Notes: generated from the sequence alone by a model not told the origin. Counted from the stretch's first letter, positions 8,978 through 19,578 are shown. The stretch: 64,000 nt of DNA from an uncultured Prochlorococcus sp. (GCA_902564235.1 CACFAG010000005.1:1-64000); one strand, 5' to 3'. Numbers and translations: made by a program.

Positions 8978-10293
8978 TTTAGTGAATCAATTAATGGTAA
9001 AAGTTTCCACTTTAGTTCATTAGTTTCCTCTTCAGGATTAGAGTCAATAACTATTCCACAACCAGCATATATATTGATTTTTTTGTCTTTAATTAAAAAT
9101 GATCTGATTAGTATATTACTGTCAAATTCTCCATTCCAATCAAGCTTCAAAAATGAGCCACAGTATGGTCCTCGATCACATTCTTCTAATTCAAAAAGTC
9201 TTTGACATGATCTTAATTTAGGTGCTCCAGTTATAGAACCTCCAGGCCAACAAGCTTTTAGTAAATCAATCCAGTTCTTGCCTTTTTTTAATTTTCCTCT
9301 GATTACTGAAGTTAGATGATGAACTTTTAAGAAACTTTCGAGTTTTAATATCTCAGGAACGATAATACTTCCTGTTTCACAAACTTTACTTAAGTCATTT
9401 CTTATAAGGTCGACGATCATAATATTTTCAGCTCTATCTTTTTCGTTTGTTATTAAATCTATAGCATTCAATGCGTCTTGATTTAAATTCTGATCTCTGG
9501 ATCTCGTTCCTTTGATGGGTCTTGATTCTACAAAATTTTGATTATCTATTTTTATAAATCTTTCTGGCGAGGTAGATAATACCGCCTCTTTATAATTATC
9601 ATTATTATTTACTATTATTCCTCCAAAGGGAGCTCTTAATTTGCTTCTTATTTTTAAATATATATCTAGAGGATTGTAGTTTTTGGAAGATTCAACTTCG
9701 CATTTAGTTGTTAGGTTTGCTTGAAATAAATCTCCTATTGAAATTAATTTTTTTAATTTTAAAATATTTTTCTGAAATTTTTCAGCCATTTCGTCCAAAT
9801 TAATTTTTGAAAAATCAAAATTCAAATTTGTTTTAATAATATTTTCTTCTTCAGTGGTATTTATATTTTTGATTATATATTTATAGTTCATCAGTTCATA
9901 TGAGTCTGTGCCTTCGATAATTATTTCTTTTTTTTTAAGATTGCATTTAATAATTGGATCATATGATGCAATCCATAAAGTTGCCATATCAGATTGTCGC
10001 CATGGGTTTTTTGGTTCTATGTATGCTCCAGCTTCATAACTTAACCATCCGATCCAAAATCCTTTTTCAATATTTTTTAAATTGTTAAAGGGATTATTAG
10101 TTTTGTCTAAGTTATTAATATTTCGTGATTGAACTATTTTTTTAGGTCTAATTCCTATTATTGACCATTCCCCATTTTCTTTCCCATCACTGTCTAGCCA
10201 AGCTAATCCTTTATCTCCAAATTTTCTAGTTAGATGATGCGTGATAAGTGCTGGATCTATCCATTTTTCAAGAATTATTTTTGTTATTTTCAT
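8974..10293 (-). CDS. pabB: Para-aminobenzoate synthase component I (anthranilate synthase-like)
   Basis: This 439-residue chorismate-binding enzyme adds ammonia to chorismate to make aminodeoxychorismate. The C-terminal catalytic domain shows SPERFIKIDNQNFVESRPIKG near residue 250, DRAENIMIVDLIRNDLSKVC near residue 290, HLTSVIRG, and WPGGSITGAPKLRSCQRLFELE near residue 355. The KGT in the ESRPIKGT block fits PabB as well as TrpE, and the adjacent pabC decides for the folate branch. The start overlaps queC by 4 bp and the stop overlaps pabC by 4 bp, so the three are translationally coupled. A glutamine amidotransferase subunit (PabA/TrpG) is not in the window. Confidence 0.88.
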   Translation of the reverse strand: MKITKIILEKWIDPALITHHLTRKFGDKGLAWLDSDGKENGEWSIIGIRPKKIVQSRNINNLDKTNNPFNNLKNIEKGFWIGWLSYEAGAYIEPKNPWRQSDMATLWIASYDPIIKCNLKKKEIIIEGTDSYELMNYKYIIKNINTTEEENIIKTNLNFDFSKINLDEMAEKFQKNILKLKKLISIGDLFQANLTTKCEVESSKNYNPLDIYLKIRSKLRAPFGGIIVNNNDNYKEAVLSTSPERFIKIDNQNFVESRPIKGTRSRDQNLNQDALNAIDLITNEKDRAENIMIVDLIRNDLSKVCETGSIIVPEILKLESFLKVHHLTSVIRGKLKKGKNWIDLLKACWPGGSITGAPKLRSCQRLFELEECDRGPYCGSFLKLDWNGEFDSNILIRSFLIKDKKINIYAGCGIVIDSNPEEETNELKWKLLPLIDSLK

Positions 10294-10964
10294 GTTTTAT
10301 TTTTGTTATTTATCCATTTTTCGTAAGCGGCATTTCTAATTCTGCAACTATCACACTTTCCGCATGGTTTTGAATTGCCTGAATAACAACTCCATGTTTT
10401 ATCTAAAGGGACATGATTATCAAAAGCTAATTTAATAATTTCTTCTTTATTTAAATCTAATAGAGGTGTCCAAAGTTTTATTGGGTTATTTTCTATTCCT
10501 CTTTTATTGGCTAAATTTGCTAATTCTTGAAATTTTTTAATGTAGTCAGGTCTGCAATCTGGATAACCTGAATAATCCAGTGCATTAACTCCTAATCCTA
10601 TAAAATCAGCATCTATTGCTTCGGCGTAACTTAGTGCAACGGAAATAAATATAGTATTTCTCCCAGGAACATAAGTATTAGGAATTTTATTAGTTTGTAC
10701 TCCTTCTATCGGAATATTTTGTTGAGTATCAATTAATGAAGAGCCTCCCCATAAAGATAAGTCAAGCTTAATAATTTTAAATTCTTCGATATCAAAGTGT
10801 TTTGCAATTATTGATGCAGAATGTAATTCTTTTTTATGACGTTGACCGTAGTCAAATGAAAGGCCAAAAATTTTAGCTTTGGATTTTTTTGCGATACCAG
10901 TAACTGTAGAAGAATCTAAACCTCCAGATAATAAAACTACTATCGATTTATTTTTAAGAGTCAT
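10290..10964 (-). CDS. queC: 7-cyano-7-deazaguanine (preQ0) synthase
   Basis: This 224-residue PP-loop ATPase converts 7-carboxy-7-deazaguanine to preQ0 on the way to queuosine. It carries the PP-loop LLSGGLDSST at residues 12-21, the PGRNTIFISVALSYAEA block near residue 100, and a C-terminal zinc-binding cysteine cluster (WSCYSGNSKPCGKCDSCRIR). Length fits the family. It follows queE by 6 bp and overlaps pabB by 4 bp. The gene for the preceding step (queD) and the reductase queF are not in this window. Confidence 0.96.
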   Translation of the reverse strand: MTLKNKSIVVLLSGGLDSSTVTGIAKKSKAKIFGLSFDYGQRHKKELHSASIIAKHFDIEEFKIIKLDLSLWGGSSLIDTQQNIPIEGVQTNKIPNTYVPGRNTIFISVALSYAEAIDADFIGLGVNALDYSGYPDCRPDYIKKFQELANLANKRGIENNPIKLWTPLLDLNKEEIIKLAFDNHVPLDKTWSCYSGNSKPCGKCDSCRIRNAAYEKWINNKNKT

Positions 10965-10970
10965 ATTAGT

Positions 10971-11654
10971 TCATTTAATTTTTAAGTATTTGTGAGTTTG
11001 AAGGCTCAATTTCCAATCGGGGTTATTTTTTACGAAATCAATAGCGAGAGAAAAACCTTTTGCATTGTTCCATGCTGGCTGTAAATAAAAAATTTTATCT
11101 TCTTTTTTAAAGCCATCTTTGCATGTTGAAAGTTGATATTGTTTTAAAGTTTCTTTTCTTATTTGAATAGCAAATTCAATATCTTCTATTTCATTTATGA
11201 TAATTTTGATTTCATTACAGTTTTTTAAAAAATAATTTTTTGGAGGTGAGTGTCTTTTAGGAGATAAAGTAATCCAGTCATAACTGCCTGATATCGGATT
11301 AACTCCACTTGTCTCAATATGTATTTTCATTGAGTTTTGTTCTTCTCCTATCGTCATTTTTTTTAGGGCATTGCAAAAATTATCCAAATTATGTTGCAAA
11401 GGTTCTCCACCTGTAATAACGCAAAAAGATGCTCCTTTCTCTCTAGCAATTTTTATGCGATCTATTATTTTTTCAATTGATATAGAGGGGTATTTTTTCT
11501 CATCCCATGAATTCTTTGTATCGCACCATGAACAACCAACTTTACAACCAGCTAATCTTACAAAAAAAGCACTTTTTCCAGCATGATAGCCTTCACCTTG
11601 TAATGAATGAAATTGTTCGACTAAGGGTAAAAAATTTGTCATTTTTTCATTCAA
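10971..11654 (-). CDS. queE: 7-carboxy-7-deazaguanine synthase (radical SAM)
   Basis: This 227-residue radical SAM enzyme performs the ring contraction that makes 7-carboxy-7-deazaguanine. It shows FHSLQGEGYHAGKSAFFVRL near residue 15 and the cluster motif CKVGCSWCDT (Cys-x3-Cys-x2-Cys) near residue 38, followed by ITGGEPLQHN near residue 80. ATG 11654 is taken as start; a second ATG lies four codons later. It lies 14 bp after pyrG and 6 bp before queC, so the two queuosine genes form a pair in the same transcription unit. Confidence 0.94.
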   Translation of the reverse strand: MNEKMTNFLPLVEQFHSLQGEGYHAGKSAFFVRLAGCKVGCSWCDTKNSWDEKKYPSISIEKIIDRIKIAREKGASFCVITGGEPLQHNLDNFCNALKKMTIGEEQNSMKIHIETSGVNPISGSYDWITLSPKRHSPPKNYFLKNCNEIKIIINEIEDIEFAIQIRKETLKQYQLSTCKDGFKKEDKIFYLQPAWNNAKGFSLAIDFVKNNPDWKLSLQTHKYLKIK

Positions 11655-11668
11655 AAAAATAAGGAATA

Positions 11669-13279
11669 TTAATTTGATTGAGTTAACTTTTCTTGAGAGG
11701 CCTTTATTAAACCCTTGAATAAGGGATGAGGTTTGCCAGGTCTTGATAAAAACTCAGGATGATATTGACATGCTAAGAAGTAAGGGTGATTTTCTAACTC
11801 AATTAACTCTACTAATCTGCCATCTGGCGATGTCCCACTAATTTTGTATCCAGAATTTAAAAAAGTTTGTTTGTAGTAATTATTAAATTCGTATCTATGT
11901 CTATGTCTCTCATAAATAACATCTTCATCATATAAGTTTTTCCCAATTGTATTGTCTGTCAATCTACATGGATAAACTCCAAGTCTCATTGTCCCACCTA
12001 AATCAACTACATCTTCTTGTTCTGGTAATAAATGTATCACTGGATTGGGAGTATTTGGGTCTAGTTCTGAACTAGAAGCATCTGGAATATTAGCTACATT
12101 CCTTGCCCATTCTATAACTGCACATTGCATACCAAGGCATAGACCTAAAAAGGGAATTTTATTTTCTCTTGCGAATTTTATAGCCGAAATTTTTCCATTG
12201 ACTCCTCTATTGCCAAATCCTCCAGGTACGACAATTGCATCAACTTCATTTAAGTAATTTTCAGCTGAATTTTTTTCTATCATTTCAGCACTTACCCAAT
12301 ATAAATCTAATAAAGCCTTTTCTTCAATGCATGCATGTCTTAATGCTTCAACAACTGATAAATATGCATCTCCAAGTTCAATGTATTTCCCTACGAGAGC
12401 AACTTTTATTGGCGCTCCAGGATTTCTTAGATTGTGTATTAGTTGCTCCCAATTTTTTAAATCACATTTTTTATTTTCAAGTTCTAAATACTTCAGGGTT
12501 TCCTTGCATAAACCTTCTTTTTTTAAAGCAAGAGGTACGGAATAAATACTGTCTGCGTCTAATGCTTCAATTACAGAGGTAATATTAACACCGCAAAATC
12601 CACTAAGCTTTGTTTTAAGACTTTCATTAATCGGTTTATCACTTCGGCATACAAGTAAATCTGGCTGAATTCCAATTGATCTTAATTCTTTCACTGAATG
12701 TTGTGTTGGTTTAGTTTTTATTTCGCCAGAGGTTTTGATGTAGGGGAGTAATGTTACGTGTATGTATGTCACATCATTTTTATTAACATCATTTTTGAAT
12801 TCTCTTATTGCCTCTAAAAAAGGTAAAGATTCAATATCACCAACTGTTCCACCAATTTCAGTAATAATAATATCTGCATTGCTGTTAGCAGCTACTCTAT
12901 GAATTCTTTCTTTTATTTCTCCTGTTATGTGAGGTATTACTTGCACTGTTCCACCGTTATAATTGCCTCTTCTTTCTTTATTAATGACGGCTTGATAAAT
13001 AGATCCCGTAGTAACACTATTTAATCTAGTCATCGCAGTATCAGTGAATCTCTCATAGTGACCTAAATCTAGATCGGTTTCAGCCCCATCTTCGGTTACA
13101 AATACTTCTCCATGTTGGAAAGGGCTCATTGTGCCTGGATCTACATTTAGATAAGGATCTAGTTTTAATATTGAAACACTATATCCTCTAGACTTTAATA
13201 ATCTCCCTAAGCTTGCAGCTACAATTCCTTTGCCAATGCTAGAAACTACTCCTCCTGTGACAAAAACAAATTTTGACAT
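11669..13279 (-). CDS. pyrG: CTP synthase
   Basis: This 536-residue enzyme aminates UTP to CTP using glutamine. The N-terminal synthase domain opens with [20 protein letters not shown] and includes [20 protein letters not shown]. The C-terminal class I glutamine amidotransferase domain starts near residue 290 ([18 protein letters not shown]) and has the nucleophile elbow [11 protein letters not shown] plus HPEFLSRP for the rest of the triad. Length is typical. The start is ATG 13279. The 75 bp upstream gap to aspS contains a GGAGG that is 23 nt from the ATG and so is too far away to be its ribosome site. Confidence 0.98.
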   Translation of the reverse strand: MSKFVFVTGGVVSSIGKGIVAASLGRLLKSRGYSVSILKLDPYLNVDPGTMSPFQHGEVFVTEDGAETDLDLGHYERFTDTAMTRLNSVTTGSIYQAVINKERRGNYNGGTVQVIPHITGEIKERIHRVAANSNADIIITEIGGTVGDIESLPFLEAIREFKNDVNKNDVTYIHVTLLPYIKTSGEIKTKPTQHSVKELRSIGIQPDLLVCRSDKPINESLKTKLSGFCGVNITSVIEALDADSIYSVPLALKKEGLCKETLKYLELENKKCDLKNWEQLIHNLRNPGAPIKVALVGKYIELGDAYLSVVEALRHACIEEKALLDLYWVSAEMIEKNSAENYLNEVDAIVVPGGFGNRGVNGKISAIKFARENKIPFLGLCLGMQCAVIEWARNVANIPDASSSELDPNTPNPVIHLLPEQEDVVDLGGTMRLGVYPCRLTDNTIGKNLYDEDVIYERHRHRYEFNNYYKQTFLNSGYKISGTSPDGRLVELIELENHPYFLACQYHPEFLSRPGKPHPLFKGLIKASQEKLTQSN

Positions 13280-13354
13280 TAAATATTTTTAATTAAGCAC
13301 GGCCTCCTTATATTTTATTTAAACAAAAAACTTTTAGAACATCCATATATATTC

Positions 13355-15151
13355 TTATTCATCAATTGTTATTTCAATATCCAATTCTTTTAATTGTGAT
13401 TCAGAGACATTTGAAGGTGCATTTGTGAGAAGACATTTTGCTTGTTGATTTTTTGGAAAAGCGATGGTTTCTCTGATTGAATCTGCACCTATAATCAGCA
13501 TGGTAATACGATCTAATCCAAACGCTATTCCACCATGTGGAGGAGCGCCCATTTCTAAGGCTTCTATTAAAAATCCAAATTTTTCATCAATCTCTTTATC
13601 ACTTAGTCCTACCGTTTTCAGAACCTCCCGCTGCAAGTTTGCTTCATGAATACGTAAAGAGCCACCTCCCAACTCAAGTCCATTAAGAACTAAGTCATAA
13701 GCATTGGCTATAGAGTTCTTGATTTCTGTTTTCAAGTTTTCAGAATATTTAGATTTTATATTTTTAGGAGAACAAAAAGGATGATGTAAAGCTTCATATC
13801 TATTTTCTTCTTCATTTTTCTCAAACATCGGGAAGTCAGTTATCCATAAGAAATTCCATTTACTTTTATCTATAAGATTTAAGTCTTTTGCAATATATTG
13901 TCTCACTCTATCTAATGACTGGTTGACAATTTGTTTTTCTCCAGCTCCTAGGAGGATTAAGTCTCCATCTTTCGCTTCGGTGATTCTTATAATATCAGCT
14001 ATATGTTCTCTATTTAAATTACTTTTAATTGCCCCAATAGTCTCAAGCTCATCTCCTTTGACTCTTATAAAGGCCAAACCACCAGCTCCTGCATCTTGAG
14101 CCACTTGGAAGATATCACCTCCTGGTTTAATTCTTACATTGCTAATACTGGAATTACCTCCTTTGATTGTTATAGATTTTATAGAACCTCCAGACTCAAT
14201 CGCCTTGGTGAAAATATTAAATCCAATATCACCTAATACTTCTCCTAAATCTTTTAATAACATTTGATATCTAGTATCTGGCCTATCCGTGCCGTAATTA
14301 TCCATTGCTGCTTGCCATGACATTCTTGGAAAAGCATTATCAAAATCAATATTTAAAACTTCTTTCCATATTTTTTTTATAAGATTTTCATTAAAAGAAA
14401 TTATTTCTTCTTCACTAATAAAACTCATCTCAATATCTAATTGAGTGAACTCTGGCTGTCTATCTGCCCTTAAGTCTTCATCGCGGAAACATTTTGCGAT
14501 TTGATAATACTTGTCTAATCCTCCAACCATTAAAAGTTGTTTAAATAATTGTGGGGATTGAGGTAGAGCAAAAAAATCTCCATTTGAAAGACGTGCAGGA
14601 ACAAGAAAATCGCGAGCTCCTTCTGGAGTTGATTTTGTAAGTAATGGAGTCTCTACTTCTGTAAAGCCAAAATTATCCAGATGTTCTCTAGCAACTTTTA
14701 TAATCTTATGTCTTGTTTTTAAATTTTTTAGTAATTGACCCCTTCTTAAATCTAGATATCTATATTTTAATCTGAGCTCCTCTTTGGTCTTTTCATAATC
14801 ATGAATAGATACAGGAAAAGGTAAGTTTTTTTTAATTTGGTTGAGAATTTGCAACTCTTTAACCTTAAGCTCTAACTCTCCAGTACTTAAATTTTTATTT
14901 ATTGAATCTTTAGGCCTTTTATTAATTATTCCGCTAACCATTATTACCGTCTCATTTCTAAGAGTTTCTGCTTGTTTGAATAGATTTGCTCCATCATCTG
15001 GGTTAATTGTTATTTGTAAGAATCCACTATGATCTCTTAAATCAATGAAAATCACACCACCATGATCTCTTCTTCTATCTACCCATCCGCATAGATTAAC
15101 TAAAGTACCAATATCTGTATTATTGAGTTCTTCACAAATTTTGTTTCTCAT
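13355..15151 (-). CDS. aspS: Aspartyl-tRNA synthetase
   Basis: This 598-residue class II synthetase of the bacterial type contains an N-terminal OB-fold anticodon-binding domain ([22 protein letters not shown] near residue 18), motif 2 ([20 protein letters not shown] near residue 215), a bacterial GAD insertion at about residues 300-400, and motif 3 ([13 protein letters not shown]) near residue 550. It charges tRNA-Asp. Many cyanobacterial enzymes are non-discriminating and also load tRNA-Asn for GatCAB amidation, but that cannot be settled here. It lies between gcvT and pyrG on the same strand. Confidence 0.97.
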   Translation of the reverse strand: MRNKICEELNNTDIGTLVNLCGWVDRRRDHGGVIFIDLRDHSGFLQITINPDDGANLFKQAETLRNETVIMVSGIINKRPKDSINKNLSTGELELKVKELQILNQIKKNLPFPVSIHDYEKTKEELRLKYRYLDLRRGQLLKNLKTRHKIIKVAREHLDNFGFTEVETPLLTKSTPEGARDFLVPARLSNGDFFALPQSPQLFKQLLMVGGLDKYYQIAKCFRDEDLRADRQPEFTQLDIEMSFISEEEIISFNENLIKKIWKEVLNIDFDNAFPRMSWQAAMDNYGTDRPDTRYQMLLKDLGEVLGDIGFNIFTKAIESGGSIKSITIKGGNSSISNVRIKPGGDIFQVAQDAGAGGLAFIRVKGDELETIGAIKSNLNREHIADIIRITEAKDGDLILLGAGEKQIVNQSLDRVRQYIAKDLNLIDKSKWNFLWITDFPMFEKNEEENRYEALHHPFCSPKNIKSKYSENLKTEIKNSIANAYDLVLNGLELGGGSLRIHEANLQREVLKTVGLSDKEIDEKFGFLIEALEMGAPPHGGIAFGLDRITMLIIGADSIRETIAFPKNQQAKCLLTNAPSNVSESQLKELDIEITIDE

Positions 15152-15206
15152 CTAGGTATGATTCATTTATCAATAACTTATAATAATTCTTTAAGGGTAA
15201 ATTTAG

Positions 15207-16319
15207 TTAATAATTCTTTTTATAAAACGCTCTTTTTGTTATAACCCCTTTGAATTTTTTCCCTCTTATTAATATTTGAACTTCATTACTTATGAAGGCA
15301 TGAGAAGTTTTTATATAGGCAAAAGCTATAGCTTTTTGATTAGTTGGAGACCAACTGCCGCTTGTGATAGTTCCAATATTCTCTTCCCCTTTAAATACTT
15401 GGCACCCTTTTCTTCCTATAGCTTTACCTTCTATAAAGAGACCAACTAATTTTTTTTGAATACCTAATCTTGCCTGCTCTTCAAGAAAACTTCTTCCAAA
15501 AAATTCGTGATTATTTTCTAGATGTACTAGCCAGCCTAAACCTGCTTCATATGGAGAAGTTTCTTCATTTATATCTTGGCCATAAAGATGCATGCCTGCT
15601 TCTAGTCGCAGAGTATCTCTAGCTCCTAAACCACAAGGCTCAACATTTTTGGAAATTAAGAAATCCCATAAATTAATTCCTGCTTTTTTAGATAAAAGTA
15701 TTTCTAAACCATTTTCTCCTGTATATCCTGTTTTGGATACGAAGATTTTTTCTTTGGATGAAATATATTCAAAAGTTTTATATTCGCATCCAAAGTTAGG
15801 GATATGTGAGATCGATGATTGAATCCAATTTTCAAATAAATTGAATGAGTTTTTCCCTTGTAGTGCAAAAAGTACTTTCTCTTTTTTAAAGTTCGTTATC
15901 GAAATTTGATCTGTATTTAAATTATTTTTAATCCACCTAAAATCTACTTCGTATCTACTTGCATTAACTATTAATAATAGTTCTGTAATATCATTTTCTT
16001 GTATACCAATGTCATAAATAATTAAGTCATCTATAATTCCTCCTTTTTCATTGAGCATTATTGTATAAAGCCCTTGACCTTGAGAAAAGGAGTATAAATT
16101 CGTAGGAAAAAATTTTTGAATATAATCCTTAGGATTGATTCCCTTAATTGAAATTACCCCCATGTGGGAAATATCAAAAAATCCTGCTGAAGATCTAACC
16201 GATTCATGCTCCCTGATCAATCCTGAAAATGATATGGGCATTTCCCAACCAGCAAAATTAACTAATTTTGCATTTGAGTCAATATATTTTGAATGCAGAG
16301 GACTTTTAAGCAAATTCAT
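15207..16319 (-). CDS. gcvT: Glycine cleavage system T protein (aminomethyltransferase)
   Basis: This 370-residue tetrahydrofolate-dependent enzyme transfers the methylene unit from the lipoyl arm of the H protein and releases ammonia. Motifs include [13 protein letters not shown] near residue 20, [15 protein letters not shown] near residue 46, [12 protein letters not shown] near residue 195, and [20 protein letters not shown] near residue 230. The folate-binding pattern and length are normal. It is separated from gcvH and gcvP, which lie about 17 kb away on the other strand, so the cleavage system is split. The upstream gap to speB is 50 bp, too short for a glycine riboswitch. Confidence 0.96.
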   Translation of the reverse strand: MNLLKSPLHSKYIDSNAKLVNFAGWEMPISFSGLIREHESVRSSAGFFDISHMGVISIKGINPKDYIQKFFPTNLYSFSQGQGLYTIMLNEKGGIIDDLIIYDIGIQENDITELLLIVNASRYEVDFRWIKNNLNTDQISITNFKKEKVLFALQGKNSFNLFENWIQSSISHIPNFGCEYKTFEYISSKEKIFVSKTGYTGENGLEILLSKKAGINLWDFLISKNVEPCGLGARDTLRLEAGMHLYGQDINEETSPYEAGLGWLVHLENNHEFFGRSFLEEQARLGIQKKLVGLFIEGKAIGRKGCQVFKGEENIGTITSGSWSPTNQKAIAFAYIKTSHAFISNEVQILIRGKKFKGVITKRAFYKKNY

Positions 16320-16369
16320 GAAATATTTTAGTTTAATTAATTATCTTTACACTTTAGTTTAGAAATTTT

Positions 16370-17251
16370 TTATTGCATATTTTCTAATGACAAAATTAAG
16401 CTTCTAAGTACTTTGGCGGCAACTATGCTACTTACTCCGCTTTTATCAATTTCTGGAGATAATTCCACAATGTCTGAAGCCACAATTTTAAGGTTTTTTA
16501 AAGTTTTCAGTATTTCTTCAAAATCATTCCAAAAAAATCCTCCCGGTTCTGGAGTGCCCGTCCCTGCTAATAAACTGGGATCAAACCAATCTAAATCTAT
16601 TGTTAAATAGATTGGAGACTTAGTGTATGGTTGAAGAGCTTGTTTTAACTCATTTGCATTTCCGCCTGGAAAAAAATTAACTAATTGGTTGTTGTCATGC
16701 ATAATTTCAAATTCTTCCTTAGTCCCACTTCTAATTCCTACTTGTAAAATTTTCTTTTCAGGGAGCACTTCTAAGCATCTTTTCATAGTACAAGCATGAC
16801 TATGTTCATTTCCTATATATGATTCTCTTAAATCTGCATGAGCATCAAGTTGAACCAATATCAAATCTGGATATTTTTTTACCAATGCTTCAATAGCACC
16901 TCTTGTAATAGAGTGTTCGCCTCCAAGCATAATAGGACTGAGGCGTTTACTAATTAAATAATTTGTTGCTAATTTAACCGATTCAATAACGGACTTTGAG
17001 TCATTTTTATCAATTAGTATTGATCCAAAATCAACATACATAATATCCTCTAAGTCTTTTTTTATTTTTGGACAATATGTTTCTAAACAAGAACTGACTT
17101 GTCTTATTGCTTCTGGACCAAATCTTGCTCCTGGTTTAAACGAACATGTCCCGTCATAATTAACTCCAAATATACCAATTGAGCAATTCTCAGGACTTCT
17201 TTTTGCTCCCATATAAATGGCATTTTCGTTATCAAATAAATTTTTTGTCAT
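16370..17251 (-). CDS. speB: Agmatinase/arginase family ureohydrolase
   Basis: This 293-residue protein has the binuclear metal site of ureohydrolases: GGEHSIT near residue 115, DAHADLRESY near residue 140, and DLDWFDPSLLAGTGTPEPGG near residue 220. Agmatinase hydrolyses agmatine to putrescine and urea. Placement one base after speE supports a polyamine role. Ureohydrolases of this group in some cyanobacteria act on guanidine instead, so the substrate is inferred from neighbours, not shown by sequence. No accessory nickel-insertion genes are beside it here, which weakly favours agmatinase. Confidence 0.87.
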   Translation of the reverse strand: MTKNLFDNENAIYMGAKRSPENCSIGIFGVNYDGTCSFKPGARFGPEAIRQVSSCLETYCPKIKKDLEDIMYVDFGSILIDKNDSKSVIESVKLATNYLISKRLSPIMLGGEHSITRGAIEALVKKYPDLILVQLDAHADLRESYIGNEHSHACTMKRCLEVLPEKKILQVGIRSGTKEEFEIMHDNNQLVNFFPGGNANELKQALQPYTKSPIYLTIDLDWFDPSLLAGTGTPEPGGFFWNDFEEILKTLKNLKIVASDIVELSPEIDKSGVSSIVAAKVLRSLILSLENMQ

Positions 17252-17252
17252 C

Positions 17253-18104
17253 TTATGAATCTAGTTCTTTTATAATTTTATTTGGCATCATTTTGAATGC
17301 TGCATTTTGAAAATTTAAATTCCAAATTTCACATCCTTTTTCTATTTTTAGGACTTCATCATAATTTTGCTTTGATAAATTTAGATCTTCTAAAGAAGCA
17401 AATGTCCAACTCCAAATCCCGCTTGGATATATAGGCACAAAGGAATACATAGTTTCAGAAACTTTAAATATATTTTTTAGAGTTTTCAAAATATTTATGT
17501 GAATATTTTTGAAGGATTCAGGAGATTCGCTTTGCGTCGCTAATATCCCCCTTGGTGTAAGTATTCTTTTACATTCTTTATAAAAAGAATCTGAAAATAA
17601 TAAATTTGAAAATTCTGAGGGATCTGAACAATCTATAAATATAACGTCGTAAAAATTATTTCTTGTTTTTTTTACCCATTTAATACCATCATCAACATGT
17701 ATTTCTAATCTTTTGTCATTCCATGCTTCGCCTCCAATTTCTTTTAGAAATTTTTTAGATATTTTGATTACCTCCTCATCAATTTCTACTAGATCAATTT
17801 TTGATATTTGAGAATATTTAACGCATTCTCTCGCAGTACCACCGTCACCACCGCCAATAATTAGTACATTAGATTTTTCGTCAATGCTACTTAATGCAGG
17901 ATGCACAAGACACTCATGATAATATTTCTCGTCTTTTAATGATGTCATCCAGCAACCATCTAACATTAAAGCTTTACCATAATATTCATTTTCAATAACA
18001 ATAATTTCTTGATATTTTGAGGTTTTTTTAATTAGGATTTTTCCATTTAGGCCGAATCTTGAGCCTTTATGATATTCATCTATCCATGTTGTAATATTTG
18101 TCAT
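17253..18104 (-). CDS. speE: Spermidine synthase (putrescine aminopropyltransferase)
   Basis: This 283-residue methyltransferase-fold enzyme transfers an aminopropyl group from decarboxylated SAM to putrescine. It has the expected order: LMLDGCWMTSLKDEKYYHEC near residue 50, VLIIGGGDGGTARECVKY near residue 80, a DLVEIDEEVI acidic loop near residue 105, and FIDCSDPSEF near residue 155. Length fits the family. The ATG overlaps the mazG stop by 4 bp, and speB follows after 1 bp, so the gene is embedded in a tightly coupled unit. SAM decarboxylase is not in the window. Confidence 0.94.
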   Translation of the reverse strand: MTNITTWIDEYHKGSRFGLNGKILIKKTSKYQEIIVIENEYYGKALMLDGCWMTSLKDEKYYHECLVHPALSSIDEKSNVLIIGGGDGGTARECVKYSQISKIDLVEIDEEVIKISKKFLKEIGGEAWNDKRLEIHVDDGIKWVKKTRNNFYDVIFIDCSDPSEFSNLLFSDSFYKECKRILTPRGILATQSESPESFKNIHINILKTLKNIFKVSETMYSFVPIYPSGIWSWTFASLEDLNLSKQNYDEVLKIEKGCEIWNLNFQNAAFKMMPNKIIKELDS

Positions 18105-18955
18105 TTGCTTTTAGGAATTTTTTCCGCCAGTTTTTGCTTGGCTATTTGCCAAAGCCTTTGAAAGTCTTTGGGAGTTTGTTTTTTAATATTATCTCCTGCA
18201 TGCTTTTCGACGATTGAAAATCTGTCTAAAAATTTTATATTAGTTTTTTGAAGAGCTGATTCAGGATTGATTTTTAAAAAGTTTGAGAGATTAAGAAGGG
18301 TAAAGTAAATATCCCCAAATTCATTTTTTATCTCTGAATCATTTTTATTTTTAATTGCTTCCTTTAATTCATTAATCTCTTCTTCTAACTTTTTAAAAAT
18401 CTCATCAGTACTTTCCCACTTGAAACCATGTTCTTTAACAACATTTGTGATTTTATCTGTTCCAACCGTTGGCGGTAAATTTTTAATTTTCAAATTTAAA
18501 TTTCTACTAATCGAAGATTTCATATGAGGTGCTTCTTTTTCTAAATTTTTTATATTTACCCAAATCTGTTGTGATTTTTTTAATGATACTTTTTCTTTTT
18601 TGTTAAAAATATATGGATGTCTATTAATAATTTTTTTGTTTAGATTTTTTATAACATCATTTAGTGCAAATTCTTTTTCTTCATAACCGATTTCAGCATG
18701 AAGCATTACTTGTAATAAAAGATCTCCTAACTCCTCACATATGTTATCTGCATTTTTTTCATATATCGCATCTATAAATTCATTACTTTCTTCATACAAA
18801 AATGGGATCAACGATATATGAGACTGTATTTTCTGCCATGGGCAGCCCCAAGTTTTATCTTTTAATGCTTTGATATTAGATATTAAGATTTTAAAACTAT
18901 TTATAGTCTCTAAATCGGAATTGTTTTCCAATTTATATCTATTGTTTGAGGACAT
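18101..18955 (-). CDS. mazG: Nucleoside triphosphate pyrophosphohydrolase MazG
   Basis: This 284-residue house-cleaning enzyme hydrolyses (d)NTPs to monophosphates. Both MazG repeats are present: the first with GCPWQKIQSHISLIPFLYEE near residue 42 and EELGDLLLQVMLHAEIG near residue 73, the second with EEEINELKEAIKNKN and NEFGDIYFTLLNLSNFL near residue 215. The EExxE and D metal ligands are intact in both. ATG 18955 is preferred; an in-frame TTG at 18988 would add 11 residues. The stop overlaps speE by 4 bp. It heads the minus-strand series that runs down to pabC. Related MazG genes occur in cyanophages, but this one looks like the host form. Confidence 0.92.
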   Translation of the reverse strand: MSSNNRYKLENNSDLETINSFKILISNIKALKDKTWGCPWQKIQSHISLIPFLYEESNEFIDAIYEKNADNICEELGDLLLQVMLHAEIGYEEKEFALNDVIKNLNKKIINRHPYIFNKKEKVSLKKSQQIWVNIKNLEKEAPHMKSSISRNLNLKIKNLPPTVGTDKITNVVKEHGFKWESTDEIFKKLEEEINELKEAIKNKNDSEIKNEFGDIYFTLLNLSNFLKINPESALQKTNIKFLDRFSIVEKHAGDNIKKQTPKDFQRLWQIAKQKLAEKIPKSK

Positions 18956-19035
18956 AGGATATATTTTATTAATTAAATTTTGCCTCAATCATGAAATATT
19001 TAAATACTTAGTATAAATTTTTAAACTTCATCTAT

Positions 19036-19041
19036 TAGAAT
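19036..19041 (+). promoter_or_regulatory. Possible -10 element for tRNA-Val
   Basis: TAGAAT lies 12 bp before the mature tRNA 5' end, at a position suitable for initiation close to the acceptor stem. No convincing -35 is seen at 16-18 bp spacing, which is common in this type of genome. Weak support only. Confidence 0.25.
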
Positions 19042-19053
19042 GTTCTATTATAA

Positions 19054-19125
<72 letters not shown>

Positions 19126-19140
19126 TTTATTATTTTTCTA

Positions 19141-19482
19141 ATGACTGAGATCGTCAATCTTTCAATCAGTCAAAGTGCTGCTTCGGAACTATCTAGACAA
19201 GCTTCCTTTGGAGGTTCTCCAGGAGAAATGTCGATTGATTTGGTAGAGGATAAAAATTGTTCCGAAGGATGGATGCATATTAAATTAAGGCCAGGTACAT
19301 GTAATGGATCCCCTATTTCGAGAACTGAAGGAGTAACTTTATACGCGGATGTAAAAAAGTTTAATTTACTGAAAGATTTAAAATTAGATTATTACGGTGA
19401 TTTGAGTGGTGGTGGATTTCTTATTTCAACACCAAAAAATGCAAAACGTTGTTCCTGTGGTTCTGGCTTCAAACTTTTGTAG
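19141..19482 (+). CDS. HesB/IscA-like iron-sulfur cluster carrier protein
   Basis: This 113-residue protein belongs to the A-type carrier fold (HesB/IscA/SufA). It starts MTEIVNLSISQSAASELSRQ and ends with the characteristic RCSCGSGF, giving Cys104 and Cys106. The third expected cysteine is probably Cys54 in RPGTCNGSP. The central segment is more divergent than canonical IscA, so the role (cluster transfer, or a regulatory/iron-sensing role as for some cyanobacterial IscA proteins) is uncertain. ATG 19141 is preferred because upstream in-frame codons fall inside the tRNA. The start lies 15 nt after the tRNA, so it is probably on the same transcript. Confidence 0.8.
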   Translation: MTEIVNLSISQSAASELSRQASFGGSPGEMSIDLVEDKNCSEGWMHIKLRPGTCNGSPISRTEGVTLYADVKKFNLLKDLKLDYYGDLSGGGFLISTPKNAKRCSCGSGFKLL

Positions 19483-19578
19483 AATAGATGTGTCTTTTTT
19501 TGAAAATTATATTAATTTCAATAATTGGCTGATCTCAAGATAAAATAAATAAAAAGTTTATTGAAATAAAATTTGCAT

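Noticed and set aside
13303..13307. GGAGG upstream of pyrG as its ribosome-binding site or a leader peptide signal
   Set aside because: It is 23 nt from the pyrG ATG, too far for a Shine-Dalgarno site, and the only nearby small frame is three codons (GTG CTT AAT TAA) with a 2-nt spacing.
16320..16369. Glycine riboswitch before gcvT
   Set aside because: The gap is 50 bp, too short for even one aptamer, and no conserved core is seen. The gap before gcvH is 9 bp.
18960..18988. TTG 18988 as the mazG start
   Set aside because: The ATG at 18955 fits the family start better and the 11 extra residues show no MazG similarity.
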